The notes beneath the pieces were generated by a model. The model saw only the letters and a list, made by a program, of their open reading frames with translations, was not told the DNA's origin and ran no database searches. This document shows, one piece after another, positions 9,301 through 17,702 of a stretch of 64,000 nt of DNA (the first letter of the stretch is position 1; every line of letters begins with the position of its first letter). Location: contig DASYZE010000053.1 in the NCBI GenBank assembly GCA_035946625.1, positions 1-64,000 of the forward strand, written 5' to 3'. The position numbers and the translations under genes were made by a program. This DNA comes from DASYXZ01 sp035946625. GTDB lineage: Bacteria; Acidobacteriota; Terriglobia; UBA7540.

Positions 9301-10059
9301 TCGCACGCACTAGACGAGCAGAGCGGTCTGGGCCTGTTCTTCACCGGGAACAACCCGCTGATTCCGAGATCCAGCTATGCGTCGGCGGACTTCGATCAGA
9401 CGCACGTTTTCCTCATCAATTACAGTTACACAACCCCCCGCCTGGCCAAAAACAGCGCAGCCCTCGGCGGCCTGGTCAACGGCTGGATCATTGGAGGACA
9501 GACTGTCGCCCAGAGCGGCCAGCCATACAGTGTCTACGACTATTCGGGTTCCGTGGGCAGCTTATTCTTCGGCACCAGTAACTATATTGGTAACCCCATC
9601 GTGCCGCTCGCGCCGGGCGTAACAAATAAGCAGGCGCAACTACAGGGCACCACCGGCGTCAATGCGGGCAATCCGGTGCTCAATTCCAGTGATTTTCTCC
9701 CGCAGTTTGTGCCGCCCGGCACGAACGGAGTACCTCCCTGCGACGCATCGGGCTGCGATATCTTCGAATCCCTTTACGGGACCACTGGCCGCAACACATT
9801 CCGCGGTCCTTTCCAGGTGCGGTTCGATATGAGTTTGGCTAAAGAGTTTCCCATTAAGGAGCGCTACCGCCTGCGCTTCGAGGCCGACGCGTTCAATATC
9901 TTCAACCACCCTGATTTTGACGCGCCGAACAACAATGTGGACTTCTTCCCCAACTTTACCGGACCGCCTTCGATTCCTCCCCAAGGCAGCCTCGGCATAA
10001 TTCAACACACCATTGGCAGCTCCCGCTTCCTCCAGATGTCGCTGCACTTGGTGTTTTAA
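6355..10059 (+). CDS. Oar-type TonB-dependent receptor with carboxypeptidase-regulatory-like domain
   Basis: Outer-membrane receptor of 1234 residues. Residues 1-28 are a signal peptide ending TARAQQ. Residues ~30-105 are a carboxypeptidase-regulatory-like beta-sandwich (GSITGTVTDSSGAVVP, then GAYQFFGVPPGTYNVTF). A plug-like region and a long beta-barrel follow, with aromatic-rich strands and a C-terminal Phe after QMSLHLVF, the usual Bam-recognition end. The length and architecture match the expanded Oar/CarboxypepD_reg receptors of Acidobacteria, usually linked to oligosaccharide uptake. The substrate is unknown. A strong AGGAGG supports the ATG at 6355. A perfect intrinsic terminator follows the stop. 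The end of a second receptor gene is preserved 2 kb downstream (12120-12158). Confidence 0.93.
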   Translation: MTIEVKRLSGLCLCLLFLLILPLTARAQQLLGSITGTVTDSSGAVVPQTQVKIQSAATGLERSTESNGSGAYQFFGVPPGTYNVTFTKDGFKTSGHPDVLVQANRTTTLDESLQTGAVTTTVEVTATPLMNQTDTTNGYVVEQLTIQDTPLGTGSFTQLAILAPGVHADFLAGAGSNAGLGNQAIFANGNRDTSNSFSLNGVSTNNLFNGNSTSQVGENRFVLNTGENFGAGGGIQTSTSVYSAIGQALPTPPPDSIQEISVNAAMYDASQGTNSGAHISVLTKSGTNQLHGSAWEQWQNNAMNAAPFFYNASNISIPFLNRNQFGATFGGPIKKDKLFYFLSYQGARISDAADSTRYVTVPLGLTDDRSSAGIINMVQSSYGQTITASQINPAALSMLQAKLPNGQYLIPSAQFNATLANQVGGDAVVQGANSRANVDQAIGNVDYALSDKDRLSGRYYFQNNPTTNPFGAVGSLLGFPQQLSAGSQVVSLTNTVILSPSVTWEQHAGLTRLRAYAQTQSAFTPSALGINLLGSQTLPQFSISYADPTLGNGLEFGPSTSFGNAGMVQNQWELGSSLNMVKGRHTIAVGAQWDHTQLDVINNNTNTDTLDFSTFLTFVEGKVRGGDAFAGSASRYYRSNTVGAYVNDNFKLRSNLTVTAGLRWDFDGPLSEKYGKLTAFNPSLYSYDVASDTITASGLEIAKGGSDSLMNQRQWGLAPRIGIAWAPTPKLTVRAGYGIYYDRGELFSYLSPSAGFGFNGPFGVTLEPPFVQPVATARGATLSAPFGTTPLSPPSGNSAGFLALLPNLSQTACGYPGCWPTGNLFGPFLFGGYDTNNKLPYTQNWTFDFQYQASNSWLIDVAYVGNRGLHEILPIAFNQPVIATPQNPLWSQNPANEQAYSYGGTSCYAGEGVPCQYPNCCTLETIFTNEYSGNAPVRVPYPGYDMNSVLYKAEGISNYNALQAQVRKRLSNGLQFTASYTWSHALDEQSGLGLFFTGNNPLIPRSSYASADFDQTHVFLINYSYTTPRLAKNSAALGGLVNGWIIGGQTVAQSGQPYSVYDYSGSVGSLFFGTSNYIGNPIVPLAPGVTNKQAQLQGTTGVNAGNPVLNSSDFLPQFVPPGTNGVPPCDASGCDIFESLYGTTGRNTFRGPFQVRFDMSLAKEFPIKERYRLRFEADAFNIFNHPDFDAPNNNVDFFPNFTGPPSIPPQGSLGIIQHTIGSSRFLQMSLHLVF

Positions 10060-10080
10060 CCGCTTCAGTCCTCACGAGAC

Positions 10081-10114
10081 GCAGACTCGCTCCGGCGAGT
10101 CTGCGGGTTTTTTT
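10081..10114 (+). terminator. Intrinsic terminator of the TonB receptor gene
   Basis: A perfect 10-bp stem (gcagactcgc / gcgagtctgc) with a tccg loop is followed by ggg and seven T. It starts 22 bases after the receptor stop codon. Confidence 0.92.
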
Positions 10115-10653
10115 GGGTGATGAATTTTCCTCGGTGCATAAGTCGCAATCGGTTGATGAAGCGGCAGTCTTGGGCTTTGAGGTTTTCCCGGACCGTTATA
10201 TCTGACCTGTTCTGTAGTCTGTTGCAGTCCCCAACAGTGGCTACCTTACAGGTCATTGCAATTGAAGAATATAAGGTGTATGTTTCTGCTTGGCCAGGGA
10301 ACAAGAACGGATTTGGCATCGGAAAAGGAAGCGAAGGGGACGGCGCGGCTCTAGCACCGCATGCAGCTCTCTGACCTATTCATGTATTCCATTATTCCTT
10401 CTATATATGGTAGTGCCTCTATCTTTATAGCTCATAATACTTCACGGACGCGAAGAGGGGGCCCCGTCGACGAGCCAGGAAATTTGATTCATCTGGGCCC
10501 CAAATGTGAGATCGCAGTTCCTACGGATTTCGTCGCACGTTACCATCAAGCGCTCTCTTACCCCGAGATCGATACAAGCCCGACTTTTGAAAGTTCGGCC
10601 TGGGTTTGAGTCAATCATATCGTAGGTGAGAAATAACACGAGGAGGTGACAAC
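10115..10653. other. Low-GC intergenic region before the PQQ-propeller gene
   Basis: About 540 bases with no supported gene. The middle (10375-10445) is clearly AT-richer than flanking DNA. The short open frames here have no family features. The region ends in a very strong ribosome-binding site (GAGGAGGTGA, 10640-10649) for the next gene. Its composition, and the receptor tail beyond the next gene, suggest it may be part of an inserted segment. Confidence 0.4.
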
Positions 10654-12117
10654 ATGGAATCGGAAAAGAAGGACCTTATTCGACGGATTAGGGGCTTGTT
10701 GGCCCTTTCTGCTGCCTGCGTTGTGCTCTTCGCCTCTGCCGGGAGCGGGGAAGATTGGCCAAAGTACCGCCGCGACCTATCGAACACCGGCTTAAGCAGT
10801 GAGACCGGTATCAACTCGTCAAACGTCAACTCGCTTAGGGTCAAATGGCAATTCAAAACCGGGGGGGCAGTCAGTGCATCCCCGGCCGTCGCGACTGTGA
10901 ATGGGACAAGCATCGCGTACATAGGGGCGTGGAATGGCACGTTTTACGCCCTAAACGGGCTGACGGGCCAAAAGATTTGGTCTTTCCAAATTGACCCGGT
11001 GCAAAATTGCAATCAAGACAGTTGCACCCGGATTGGCTCCTCGCCAGCCGTTTCCAATAGTATCGTTTACTTCGGCGCATCCAACGGGTACCTTTACGCG
11101 CTAAACGCATCAACGGGTGCACTTGTTTGGAAGGTTCAAGTAGGCGACCCAAACCAGGGGTACGAAGTCTGGTCCTCACCCTCTGTGAACGGTAGCATGG
11201 TGTATTTCGGCGTTGCCTCTCATGACGACAGTCCATGCGTGGTCGGCCATGTACAAGCACGGAGTGCTTCAACAGGCGCGATCATATGGGACTTCACCAC
11301 AATCAACCAGGCGACATGCCCAAGCGGTACCTGCGTCGGAGGGGGCGTCTGGGCCTCCCCGGCGATTGATCGTAATAATAACGTGCTATACGTGGGAACG
11401 GGGAACCCAGGTTCCACTTGTACTCCATCCACGCAAAATGCCACTCAGTACCCAGACAGCATTCTTGCGCTGAACGCCTCAACCGGAGGGCTACTTAACT
11501 ACTTTCAGGCAATACCAAACGATAAGGGGGACTTCGATTTTGGCTCCTCTCCATTGCTCCATGACACAGCAATTTACAACTACGAATGCGTCAAAGGGGC
11601 CAGGGTCTTCCAACATTGGGTGACCGAGGCTAGCAAGGACGGGTCGATGTACACATTCGAGAGGGGGGCGGGCGGTCTCGAAGTCGACACAGAAGCGATA
11701 ATGTCAACCGACGGCTCTCTCCTCACAGCATCGCCCGCTCTTTTCAATAGCTTGACAGAAACCAATTGTGGCGGCCTCACGCAAAACTTTTCCCTTAACG
11801 ACATCTACGTCCCGACCTACGGAGGAGACTTATTTGATTTCACTCAGAACTACCCGGGCGAATACCCGGATGGTGTACGCAAGAACTGGGAAGTAACGAT
11901 CGGCTCCCCCTTGTACTCAGCGCCAGCGGTGATCCAAGATTTGGTGTTCTTTGGGGGCAACGACTCTTACCTGCACGCCGTGACTGTGGGCGGAACCCCC
12001 ACCTGGCTGTTCAAAACAGGTAATAATGTGACCTCCGGACCCGCGATCTCGAACGGTCGTATCTACTTTGGCTCCTTTGACGACAACGTGTACTGCTTAT
12101 CTCCCAACGGCCAGTAA
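10654..12117 (+). CDS. Secreted PQQ-binding-like beta-propeller protein
   Basis: 487 residues. Residues 1-32 form a signal peptide (basic start, then LLALSAACVVLFASAG). Repeated blades of the PQQ-quinoprotein/BamB type follow: FYALNGLTGQKIW, LYALNASTGALVW, SASTGAIIWDF, ILALNASTGGLL, SYLHAVTVGGTPTW. Many Cys pairs in the middle suggest disulfides in the periplasm. Similar proteins are annotated as PQQ-dependent dehydrogenase-like, but no cytochrome c motif (CxxCH) is present and true PQQ binding cannot be confirmed. Base composition differs from the neighbours. Directly after its stop lie the last codons of a different gene, a TonB receptor, suggesting insertion or replacement. Start supported by a near-perfect Shine-Dalgarno. 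Confidence 0.82.
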   Translation: MESEKKDLIRRIRGLLALSAACVVLFASAGSGEDWPKYRRDLSNTGLSSETGINSSNVNSLRVKWQFKTGGAVSASPAVATVNGTSIAYIGAWNGTFYALNGLTGQKIWSFQIDPVQNCNQDSCTRIGSSPAVSNSIVYFGASNGYLYALNASTGALVWKVQVGDPNQGYEVWSSPSVNGSMVYFGVASHDDSPCVVGHVQARSASTGAIIWDFTTINQATCPSGTCVGGGVWASPAIDRNNNVLYVGTGNPGSTCTPSTQNATQYPDSILALNASTGGLLNYFQAIPNDKGDFDFGSSPLLHDTAIYNYECVKGARVFQHWVTEASKDGSMYTFERGAGGLEVDTEAIMSTDGSLLTASPALFNSLTETNCGGLTQNFSLNDIYVPTYGGDLFDFTQNYPGEYPDGVRKNWEVTIGSPLYSAPAVIQDLVFFGGNDSYLHAVTVGGTPTWLFKTGNNVTSGPAISNGRIYFGSFDDNVYCLSPNGQ

Positions 12118-12119
12118 GC

Positions 12120-12158
12120 CCGCGGTTTATTCAGATGTCGCTTCACTTGATTTTTTAG
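12120..12158 (+). pseudogene. Vestigial 3' end of a second TonB-dependent receptor gene
   Basis: Read in frame, this stretch encodes PRFIQMSLHLIF followed by TAG. That nearly repeats the end of the intact receptor at 10024-10059 (SRFLQMSLHLVF and stop). It begins two bases after the stop of the PQQ-propeller gene and is followed by its own terminator at 12186. No upstream receptor coding sequence remains. The simplest reading is that a second, tandem receptor was removed or replaced, leaving only its final codons. Confidence 0.75.
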
Positions 12159-12185
12159 GCGAGTGATGGATTGCGGGCAACGCAG

Positions 12186-12219
12186 AACGCGGTGGCTTCG
12201 GCCGCCGCGTTTTGCTTTT
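12186..12219 (+). terminator. Intrinsic terminator after the receptor remnant
   Basis: Stem aacgcggtggc / gccgccgcgtt (one G-U pair) closed by a ttcg tetraloop and followed by T-rich sequence. It probably belonged to the lost receptor gene and now ends the PQQ-propeller transcript. The rest of the gap to 12485 shows nothing further that I recognise. Confidence 0.85.
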
Positions 12220-12485
12220 CGGGCAGATGCCTCTTTGCTACACAGCGGCATAGATCCCTCTTGGGGGAACGAATTTGAACGGCTTGGGCCGGGGTCAAGA
12301 GAAAAGTGTTTTTCCGCCAGAGACCCTTTCTCCGATGTCTCAATCCGGAGCGAATCGGGTTTTACACTGCGGCCTGAATTGAGTAAGATGCAGGGCACAT
12401 TTTGAAATTGGAAATTGTAAATTGAGTGGGGGGACGAATCGTGCGAAACAAAAATATAAACCGAGCTCAATCCTGGAGGACGACT

Positions 12486-13382
12486 ATGAAAACGCGTTAT
12501 GCCGCCGCTGCGATCGTCATGCTTGCTGTCTCCACGCAGTCCTTCGCTCAATTGGGATTATTCTCCAAAGAGCAGCGCGTGGAGCTGACGCGCCAGTGGA
12601 CGGGCGAGCGCTTTGCGGACGGGCGCCCCAAAGTTCCGGACTCGCTGCTGGAGGAATTGAAAACGGTGGACGCCGAGGAAGCGTGGGGCGTACTGAGAGG
12701 CGAAGGATTCCCCAACCAGTTCGAGGGGGGCTGGAAGGTGATCAACTCGGGCGAGCGCATGGTGGGGCGGGTGGTGACGGCGGTCTTCATGCCGCTCCGC
12801 CCCGACGTGAATGCCTCCATCAACGAGCACGGAAAGCAGGAGGGCCGCGTGGGCGCCCAGAATTCCTGGGTAATTGACACGTTGCAACCGGGCGACGTTC
12901 TGGTGGTGGACCTCTTCGGCAAGATCCAGGACGGAACGTTTGCCGGGGACAATCTGGGCACCGCCATCTACACCAAGAGCCATAACGGCCTGGTGGTGGA
13001 TGGCTCCATCCGCGACGTCACCGGCATGTCAGAGATCAAGGGGTTTCAAGTTTATGTGCGTGACTTCGATCCCTCGGCGCTGCGCAATGTGATGTTGATG
13101 GGGATCAACGTCCCCATCCGCATTGGGCACGCCACGGTGATGCCCGGCGATGTGGCGGTCAGCGACCCGGAAGGCATCACTTTTATTCCGCCCCAACTCG
13201 CAGAAAAGGTGGTGGCGAGCGCGCAGATGACCCACCTGGTGGACGAGTGGGGTCATCAAATGTTGCGCGAAGGGAAATACACGCCGGGCGAGATCGATAG
13301 GAAGTGGACGAAGCCCATGATCGAGGAATTCAACAAATGGCTGGAGGGGAAGGGATCGAAGCAACGCATGAAAGTGGAGTAG
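12486..13382 (+). CDS. Exported RraA-like / HMG-aldolase family protein
   Basis: 298 residues from the ATG at 12486, which has GGAGG 7 bases upstream; an earlier in-frame start at 12426 is less likely. Residues 1-22 are a signal peptide (MKTRYAAAAIVMLAVSTQSFAQ). The core carries the RraA/4-hydroxy-4-methyl-2-oxoglutarate aldolase signature: LQPGDVLVVD, then GDNLGTAIYTKS and VDGSIRDVTG, with the conserved Arg-Asp pair. Members are usually cytoplasmic aldolases/oxaloacetate decarboxylases or RNase E regulators, so the signal peptide is unusual. It is 43 bases upstream of an exported enolase-superfamily enzyme; together they may dehydrate and cleave a sugar acid outside the cytoplasm. The substrate is unknown. 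Confidence 0.85.
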   Translation: MKTRYAAAAIVMLAVSTQSFAQLGLFSKEQRVELTRQWTGERFADGRPKVPDSLLEELKTVDAEEAWGVLRGEGFPNQFEGGWKVINSGERMVGRVVTAVFMPLRPDVNASINEHGKQEGRVGAQNSWVIDTLQPGDVLVVDLFGKIQDGTFAGDNLGTAIYTKSHNGLVVDGSIRDVTGMSEIKGFQVYVRDFDPSALRNVMLMGINVPIRIGHATVMPGDVAVSDPEGITFIPPQLAEKVVASAQMTHLVDEWGHQMLREGKYTPGEIDRKWTKPMIEEFNKWLEGKGSKQRMKVE

Positions 13383-13425
13383 CAAAACGGCAGCAGGAAC
13401 AAATATAAGAATCAAAGGAGATCCA

Positions 13426-14763
13426 ATGGATCGACGCAACGTTTTGAAAACTTCGGCCGCGGCCCTGAGCGGCGCATTCCTGGCCGAGGGCGGTCCCGGG
13501 ATGGCGCTCCAAAACGTCAACACCAATTCCAGCCCGTCCCAGCTCAAGATCACGGACCTGCGCGTGGCGGTGGTGGTGAAAGCTCCCATGACGTGCCCCA
13601 TCATTCGCATTGACACCAACCAGGGCGTCTACGGCCTGGGCGAGGTGCGTGATGGTGCCAGCCCCACTTTCGCGCTGATGCTCAAGAGCCGCATCCTGGG
13701 CGAAAACCCTTGCCAGATAGACCGGCTGTTCCGCAAGATCAAACAATTCGGCGGACCGGCGCGGCAGGCGGGCGGCGTGTGCGGGATTGAAATGGCGCTG
13801 TGGGATATTGCCGGAAAAGTTTGGGGCGTTCCCATCTACCAGATGCTGGGAGGGAAATTCCGCGATCGCATTCGCGTTTATGCTGACACCACCGAATCAC
13901 GCGACCCTTTGATTTACGCCCAGCGGATGAAGGCCCGCAAGGAAGTGATTGGCCTCACCTGGCTCAAAATGGATCTGGGCATCGACGTGGTGGCAGACAA
14001 GCCGGGCACCGTCACCCAGCCCGCGGGATTGAGCAGAGAGGAAGAAACTTTTCTTCCCCACCCTTTCGTGGCCACCGAAGTTACGGATAAAGGGATCGAA
14101 TTGATGTCCGCCTATGTGGCTGCGGTGCGCGAGGCCGTGGGCATGGAAATTCCGCTCTCTATGGACCACCTCGGGCATATCGGCGTGAACTCGTGCATTC
14201 GCCTGGGGCGCGCATTTGAGAAGTACAATCTGGCCTGGATGGAGGACTTGATTCCGTGGCAATACACGGACCTGTGGAAGCACATCACGGATTCCATGCC
14301 CACGCCGACACTGACCGGGGAGGATATCTACCTGAAAGAGGACTTTATCAAGCTGTGCTCAAACCATTCCATCTGCAAAATCCATCCGGACTTGGCCACT
14401 TCGGGCGGCATATTGGAAACCAAGAAAATCGGCGATGCGGCTATGGAGTATGGCGTCCCCATGGCCATGCACTTTGCCGGCTCGCCCGTGTGCTGTATGG
14501 CCAACGTGCACTGCGCCGCTGCGACGCAGAACTTCCTGGCTCTCGAAAATCATTCGCTGGACGTGCCCTGGTGGGCGGATATGGCGGAAGGAATCGAAAA
14601 GCCCATCGTCAACAAGGGCTATATCACGGTGCCGGATAAACCCGGGCTCGGGTTGACGCTTAACGAAGACGCCGTTCGCCAGCACCTGATGCCGGGCACG
14701 GGATACTTCGAGCCCACGCCGCAGTGGGACCATGAAAGATCGTGGGACCGGACGTGGAGCTGA
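13426..14763 (+). CDS. Mandelate racemase / muconate lactonizing enzyme family protein with Tat-like signal
   Basis: 445-residue enolase-superfamily enzyme. The N-terminus MDRRNVLKTSAAALSGAFL has a twin-arginine pattern (RRxVLK, then a mild hydrophobic stretch), implying folded export. The barrel shows WLKMDLG (Lys/Asp near 185), SMDHLGHIG, AWMEDLIP and TGEDIY, which supply the metal-binding acidic residues, and a late MHFAGSP His typical of galactonate/rhamnonate-type dehydratases. Length is close to D-galactonate dehydratase-like members. AAAGGAG lies 6-7 bases before the ATG. It is probably co-transcribed with the upstream RraA-like gene; a sugar-acid dehydratase acting before an aldolase is a reasonable inference. 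The exact substrate cannot be read from the sequence. Confidence 0.87.
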   Translation: MDRRNVLKTSAAALSGAFLAEGGPGMALQNVNTNSSPSQLKITDLRVAVVVKAPMTCPIIRIDTNQGVYGLGEVRDGASPTFALMLKSRILGENPCQIDRLFRKIKQFGGPARQAGGVCGIEMALWDIAGKVWGVPIYQMLGGKFRDRIRVYADTTESRDPLIYAQRMKARKEVIGLTWLKMDLGIDVVADKPGTVTQPAGLSREEETFLPHPFVATEVTDKGIELMSAYVAAVREAVGMEIPLSMDHLGHIGVNSCIRLGRAFEKYNLAWMEDLIPWQYTDLWKHITDSMPTPTLTGEDIYLKEDFIKLCSNHSICKIHPDLATSGGILETKKIGDAAMEYGVPMAMHFAGSPVCCMANVHCAAATQNFLALENHSLDVPWWADMAEGIEKPIVNKGYITVPDKPGLGLTLNEDAVRQHLMPGTGYFEPTPQWDHERSWDRTWS

Positions 14764-14920
14764 TTAAGGCAGTGGCGAGTGACAAGCGACGAGTGAAGAA
14801 GGGCGAAGACCGGGAGTCAGGAGTCTGAAGACAGAAGTCAGAAGGCCAAGACCGTTCGGAGCAACCAGCAGGCAACGCCTAATTTCCAGCCGGGCTCAAG
14901 GCTGGGATGCCGCGCGCTGT

Positions 14921-16144
14921 TTAGATCTTCAGGAAGAGCTTGCGCCTGTACATCCAAAACAGTATCAACCAATAACTGAATAGGACGGCGATGCCCTGCA
15001 TCAGGGGTTGCAGGCCTGCCCCGAGAAACGCGAAAAAGTTGGGGCCCAGATTAATCCGGAACGAATCGACGAAGAAATTCACAAACAGGTGCGCGATCAG
15101 GTAAGCCGCGATGGAGTTCATGCCGATCACGACGAGAGGGAAAGCCCACTTGCGGTTGCCCCTCATATCAATCAGCCAACTGAAGAATGCGAGCATCAGG
15201 AAGCACACGCCCCCGCTGAACAGCGTCCAGCTTGGCGTCCAGACGCGCTTCACCACCGGGCAGATTCCTGTGTAATGAAGGAAAAGTCCGGCGGCGATGC
15301 CGATGGCTCCCGCCACCAGGAAACGCTTCAGGGGGATCTTGGGCGCGGAGGCCCGCAGCCAGCGACCCGCCATCAGGCCCAAAATCATGGTGCCGAGTGT
15401 GGGAATGAAGCTGAGCGTGAGGTAGCCGCCGTCGTTGTAAACAAAAGGACGTTCGCGCGGAAACAGATTCAGGAACCACTGGTCGAAGGTGTTGCCCAAA
15501 TTGGCGTTCTTGTTCCAGTGCGCGGCAAAGCCCGAATAGTTGTGCGTCCAGGTGGCAGGGACTCCCACGGCAAGGTAATTAAATCCGGGGCCGGGCACTG
15601 GATAGAGCGCCCAGGCCGCCCAGTATCCCACCAGGACCACGGCCAGCGCGATCCACTGCCAGCGCGGGGGGCGGAAGCCGAGCAAGAACAGAAAAGGATA
15701 GCCGAAACCAATCTGAGAGAGTGTATCTTCAAAAGTGAAGTAGGTCTGGTGACTGTTCGTGGAACGCAGGAAAACTCCCAGCGCGACCAAAAGCAGCGAC
15801 CGCCAGAGGGCGTGGGCGAATAATCTCCCAAAGGCCGCTCCCTTGGCCATCCGGCTGGCAATCGAATAGGGTAGCGCTACTCCCACGAGGAATGAAAACG
15901 AGGGTTGAATAGTATCGTGCAGCGAGCACCCCGCCCACTCCGAATGGGTCTGATGGAACGCCAGAATGCTCCAAAACCAACTGGTGGGAAAAGCCGCGGA
16001 GACTTTGGAGAATTCCAGCACCTCCGCCATCATCAGCAGCATCACCAGCCCGCGATAGGCGTCCACCGCGACGTTGCGCAGCACGGCCGGGCGAATGGGA
16101 ATGGATTCCGGAACGACTACCGAGGGTTCAAGAACGGCTTGCAT
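14921..16144 (-). CDS. DUF5009 / heparan-alpha-glucosaminide N-acetyltransferase-like membrane protein
   Basis: 407 residues with about ten hydrophobic segments. The first segment RNVAVDAYRGLVMLLMM and the loop with HDTIQPSFSFLVGVALPYS match the YeiB/NagX/HGSNAT-like superfamily (DUF5009, acyltransferase 3-like). Such proteins are thought to move acetyl groups across the membrane onto sugars, though most bacterial members are untested. I chose the ATG at 16144 because GAGGTG lies 4 bases upstream; the frame extends to 16210 without a better site. It is convergent with the two exported sugar-acid enzymes, so a shared carbohydrate role is possible but not shown. Confidence 0.75.
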   Translation of the reverse strand: MQAVLEPSVVVPESIPIRPAVLRNVAVDAYRGLVMLLMMAEVLEFSKVSAAFPTSWFWSILAFHQTHSEWAGCSLHDTIQPSFSFLVGVALPYSIASRMAKGAAFGRLFAHALWRSLLLVALGVFLRSTNSHQTYFTFEDTLSQIGFGYPFLFLLGFRPPRWQWIALAVVLVGYWAAWALYPVPGPGFNYLAVGVPATWTHNYSGFAAHWNKNANLGNTFDQWFLNLFPRERPFVYNDGGYLTLSFIPTLGTMILGLMAGRWLRASAPKIPLKRFLVAGAIGIAAGLFLHYTGICPVVKRVWTPSWTLFSGGVCFLMLAFFSWLIDMRGNRKWAFPLVVIGMNSIAAYLIAHLFVNFFVDSFRINLGPNFFAFLGAGLQPLMQGIAVLFSYWLILFWMYRRKLFLKI

Positions 16145-16349
16145 GCAGCACCTCGTTGCCCTGGAGGTTAGCACAGCTTGGAATCGACTGCTGCGAAATT
16201 GAAGCGTCACCGCAGACTTCTTTAGGTAGTTATTTCATTTGAGTTACAAGCGATCGCCCAGGTGCAGTCAATCCCGCGTGAACTTAGGGAACGCGATAGC
16301 ACAAACAAACCGTTTCACCCGCGCGCGAACGAGTCATAACTGAAAGGGA

Positions 16350-17702
16350 TTACATTCGCGTGAATTCGTCCGTATGGGTAACAAACTCGGGATAAGCGCC
16401 GGCGCCGAGTTCGGACAAGTCCATTCCCTGCCGCTCGCCCTCTGCCGTCGCACGTTGCGGATAGAACCGATTCAAAGTCCAGTTAAGTCCATAAGTCAAG
16501 GGCAAAACAAAGCCTATTAACGTCGCAATGCCAACAACCTGGGCCAGCCATTGGCCTGCATGGCCTATCGGCGGCCCCGCCATCGGATCGGTTGCCACAT
16601 TCAGGACCGGGCTGGGGAATCGGCCAAAAACGCCGAGGGCGAAAACGCCCCAGATGCCACACAGACCATGCACCGAAATTCCGCCGCCGGGATCGTCAAC
16701 GGTAAGATGCAATTCAAGCCACTCTACTGAAAAAGTAACCAGCGCTCCGGCCACCAAACCGATGATGATCGCGAGAGGTGGATCGATGAAAGGGCAGGCA
16801 GCGCTGCCCCCCACCAAACCGCCGACCCAACCGTTGGCGCTCAACGAGGCATCCGGCTTGCCAAACCGGAGGCGTGTGATCACTACGGCGGCTAACACGG
16901 CTGACGCCGCGGCGAGAGTGGTATTGATCGCAATCAACGGCACAATCCCTGTTTCGGTGCCGGTAAAAAGGATTGCTCCCGCGGAATTCAATCCCAACCA
17001 TCCCAGCAGCGCCAGCAAACAGCCGAACAAAACGAAGACTAGATTATGGCCGGGAATAGCGGCCGGCATGCCTTCGCGCGAATACTTGCCGCGCCGCGGT
17101 CCAAGAATCCAGGCAATGGCCAGGGCCGTGAGGCCGCCTACTGCATGAATTGAGCTCGACCCTCCAGCATCCACAAAGCCATACCCGAGACCATAATTAA
17201 CCCCGAGCTGCGCCAACCAACCTCCGGCCCAAACCCAATGGGCGAATAAGGGATAGGTAATCCCAGCAAGAAATGCGGTCGAAGCGCAGATCGCCCCCAA
17301 CCGCCAGCGGTCCAAACCAGAGCCCAAAGGGATGAGACCTGCCAACCCCACGCTGAAAATTTGAAGCAATAACACCAAGGAAATGGTCAAGTCTCCGCGT
17401 GTGACCCCGCGGGCAAAGAGCGGCTCGTGCGCAATCCAGTTCCACACGGCGTTGCCCACGGTAATGGCATGCGCCGGCCGGCCTATAAATCCCTGTCCGG
17501 CAAACCCTAAGATGACATACACCAATGCCGCGATCGCGATCACACAAAGCGAGGCCAGCATCGAGTGGGCCACACCCCGTGAGCGACCCAACCCTGTGTT
17601 GATGAGGATGAGTCCGGCCATGGCAAAAGGAACCAGCAGGGTGCAGAGAATACAAATAGCCACCGACACTTCCGTGAGCGAATGGGACGGAAGCAGGTTC
17701 AT
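16350..17702 (-). CDS. amt: Ammonium transporter, Amt/MEP/Rh family
   Basis: 450 residues, about eleven membrane segments, inner membrane. The conserved pore pair is visible: DAGGSSSIHAVGG carries the first pore His (AmtB His168 position) after the structural Asp, and SVHGLCGIWG carries the second (His318 position). The ATG at 17702 is preceded by AAGGAAGAG and overlaps the stop of a small membrane ORF by ATGA, arguing for translational coupling; an upstream in-frame ATG at 17873 lies inside that small gene. The C-terminal tail (~35 residues, ending DEFTRM) could be the PII-binding gate. A glnB gene lies 4.8 kb away rather than adjacent as in many bacteria. Confidence 0.95.
   Translation of the reverse strand: MNLLPSHSLTEVSVAICILCTLLVPFAMAGLILINTGLGRSRGVAHSMLASLCVIAIAALVYVILGFAGQGFIGRPAHAITVGNAVWNWIAHEPLFARGVTRGDLTISLVLLLQIFSVGLAGLIPLGSGLDRWRLGAICASTAFLAGITYPLFAHWVWAGGWLAQLGVNYGLGYGFVDAGGSSSIHAVGGLTALAIAWILGPRRGKYSREGMPAAIPGHNLVFVLFGCLLALLGWLGLNSAGAILFTGTETGIVPLIAINTTLAAASAVLAAVVITRLRFGKPDASLSANGWVGGLVGGSAACPFIDPPLAIIIGLVAGALVTFSVEWLELHLTVDDPGGGISVHGLCGIWGVFALGVFGRFPSPVLNVATDPMAGPPIGHAGQWLAQVVGIATLIGFVLPLTYGLNWTLNRFYPQRATAEGERQGMDLSELGAGAYPEFVTHTDEFTRM

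Noticed and set aside
10654..12117. PQQ-dependent alcohol dehydrogenase
   Set aside because: No cytochrome c CxxCH motif, and the length is shorter than typical catalytic quinoproteins; only the propeller repeats are supported.
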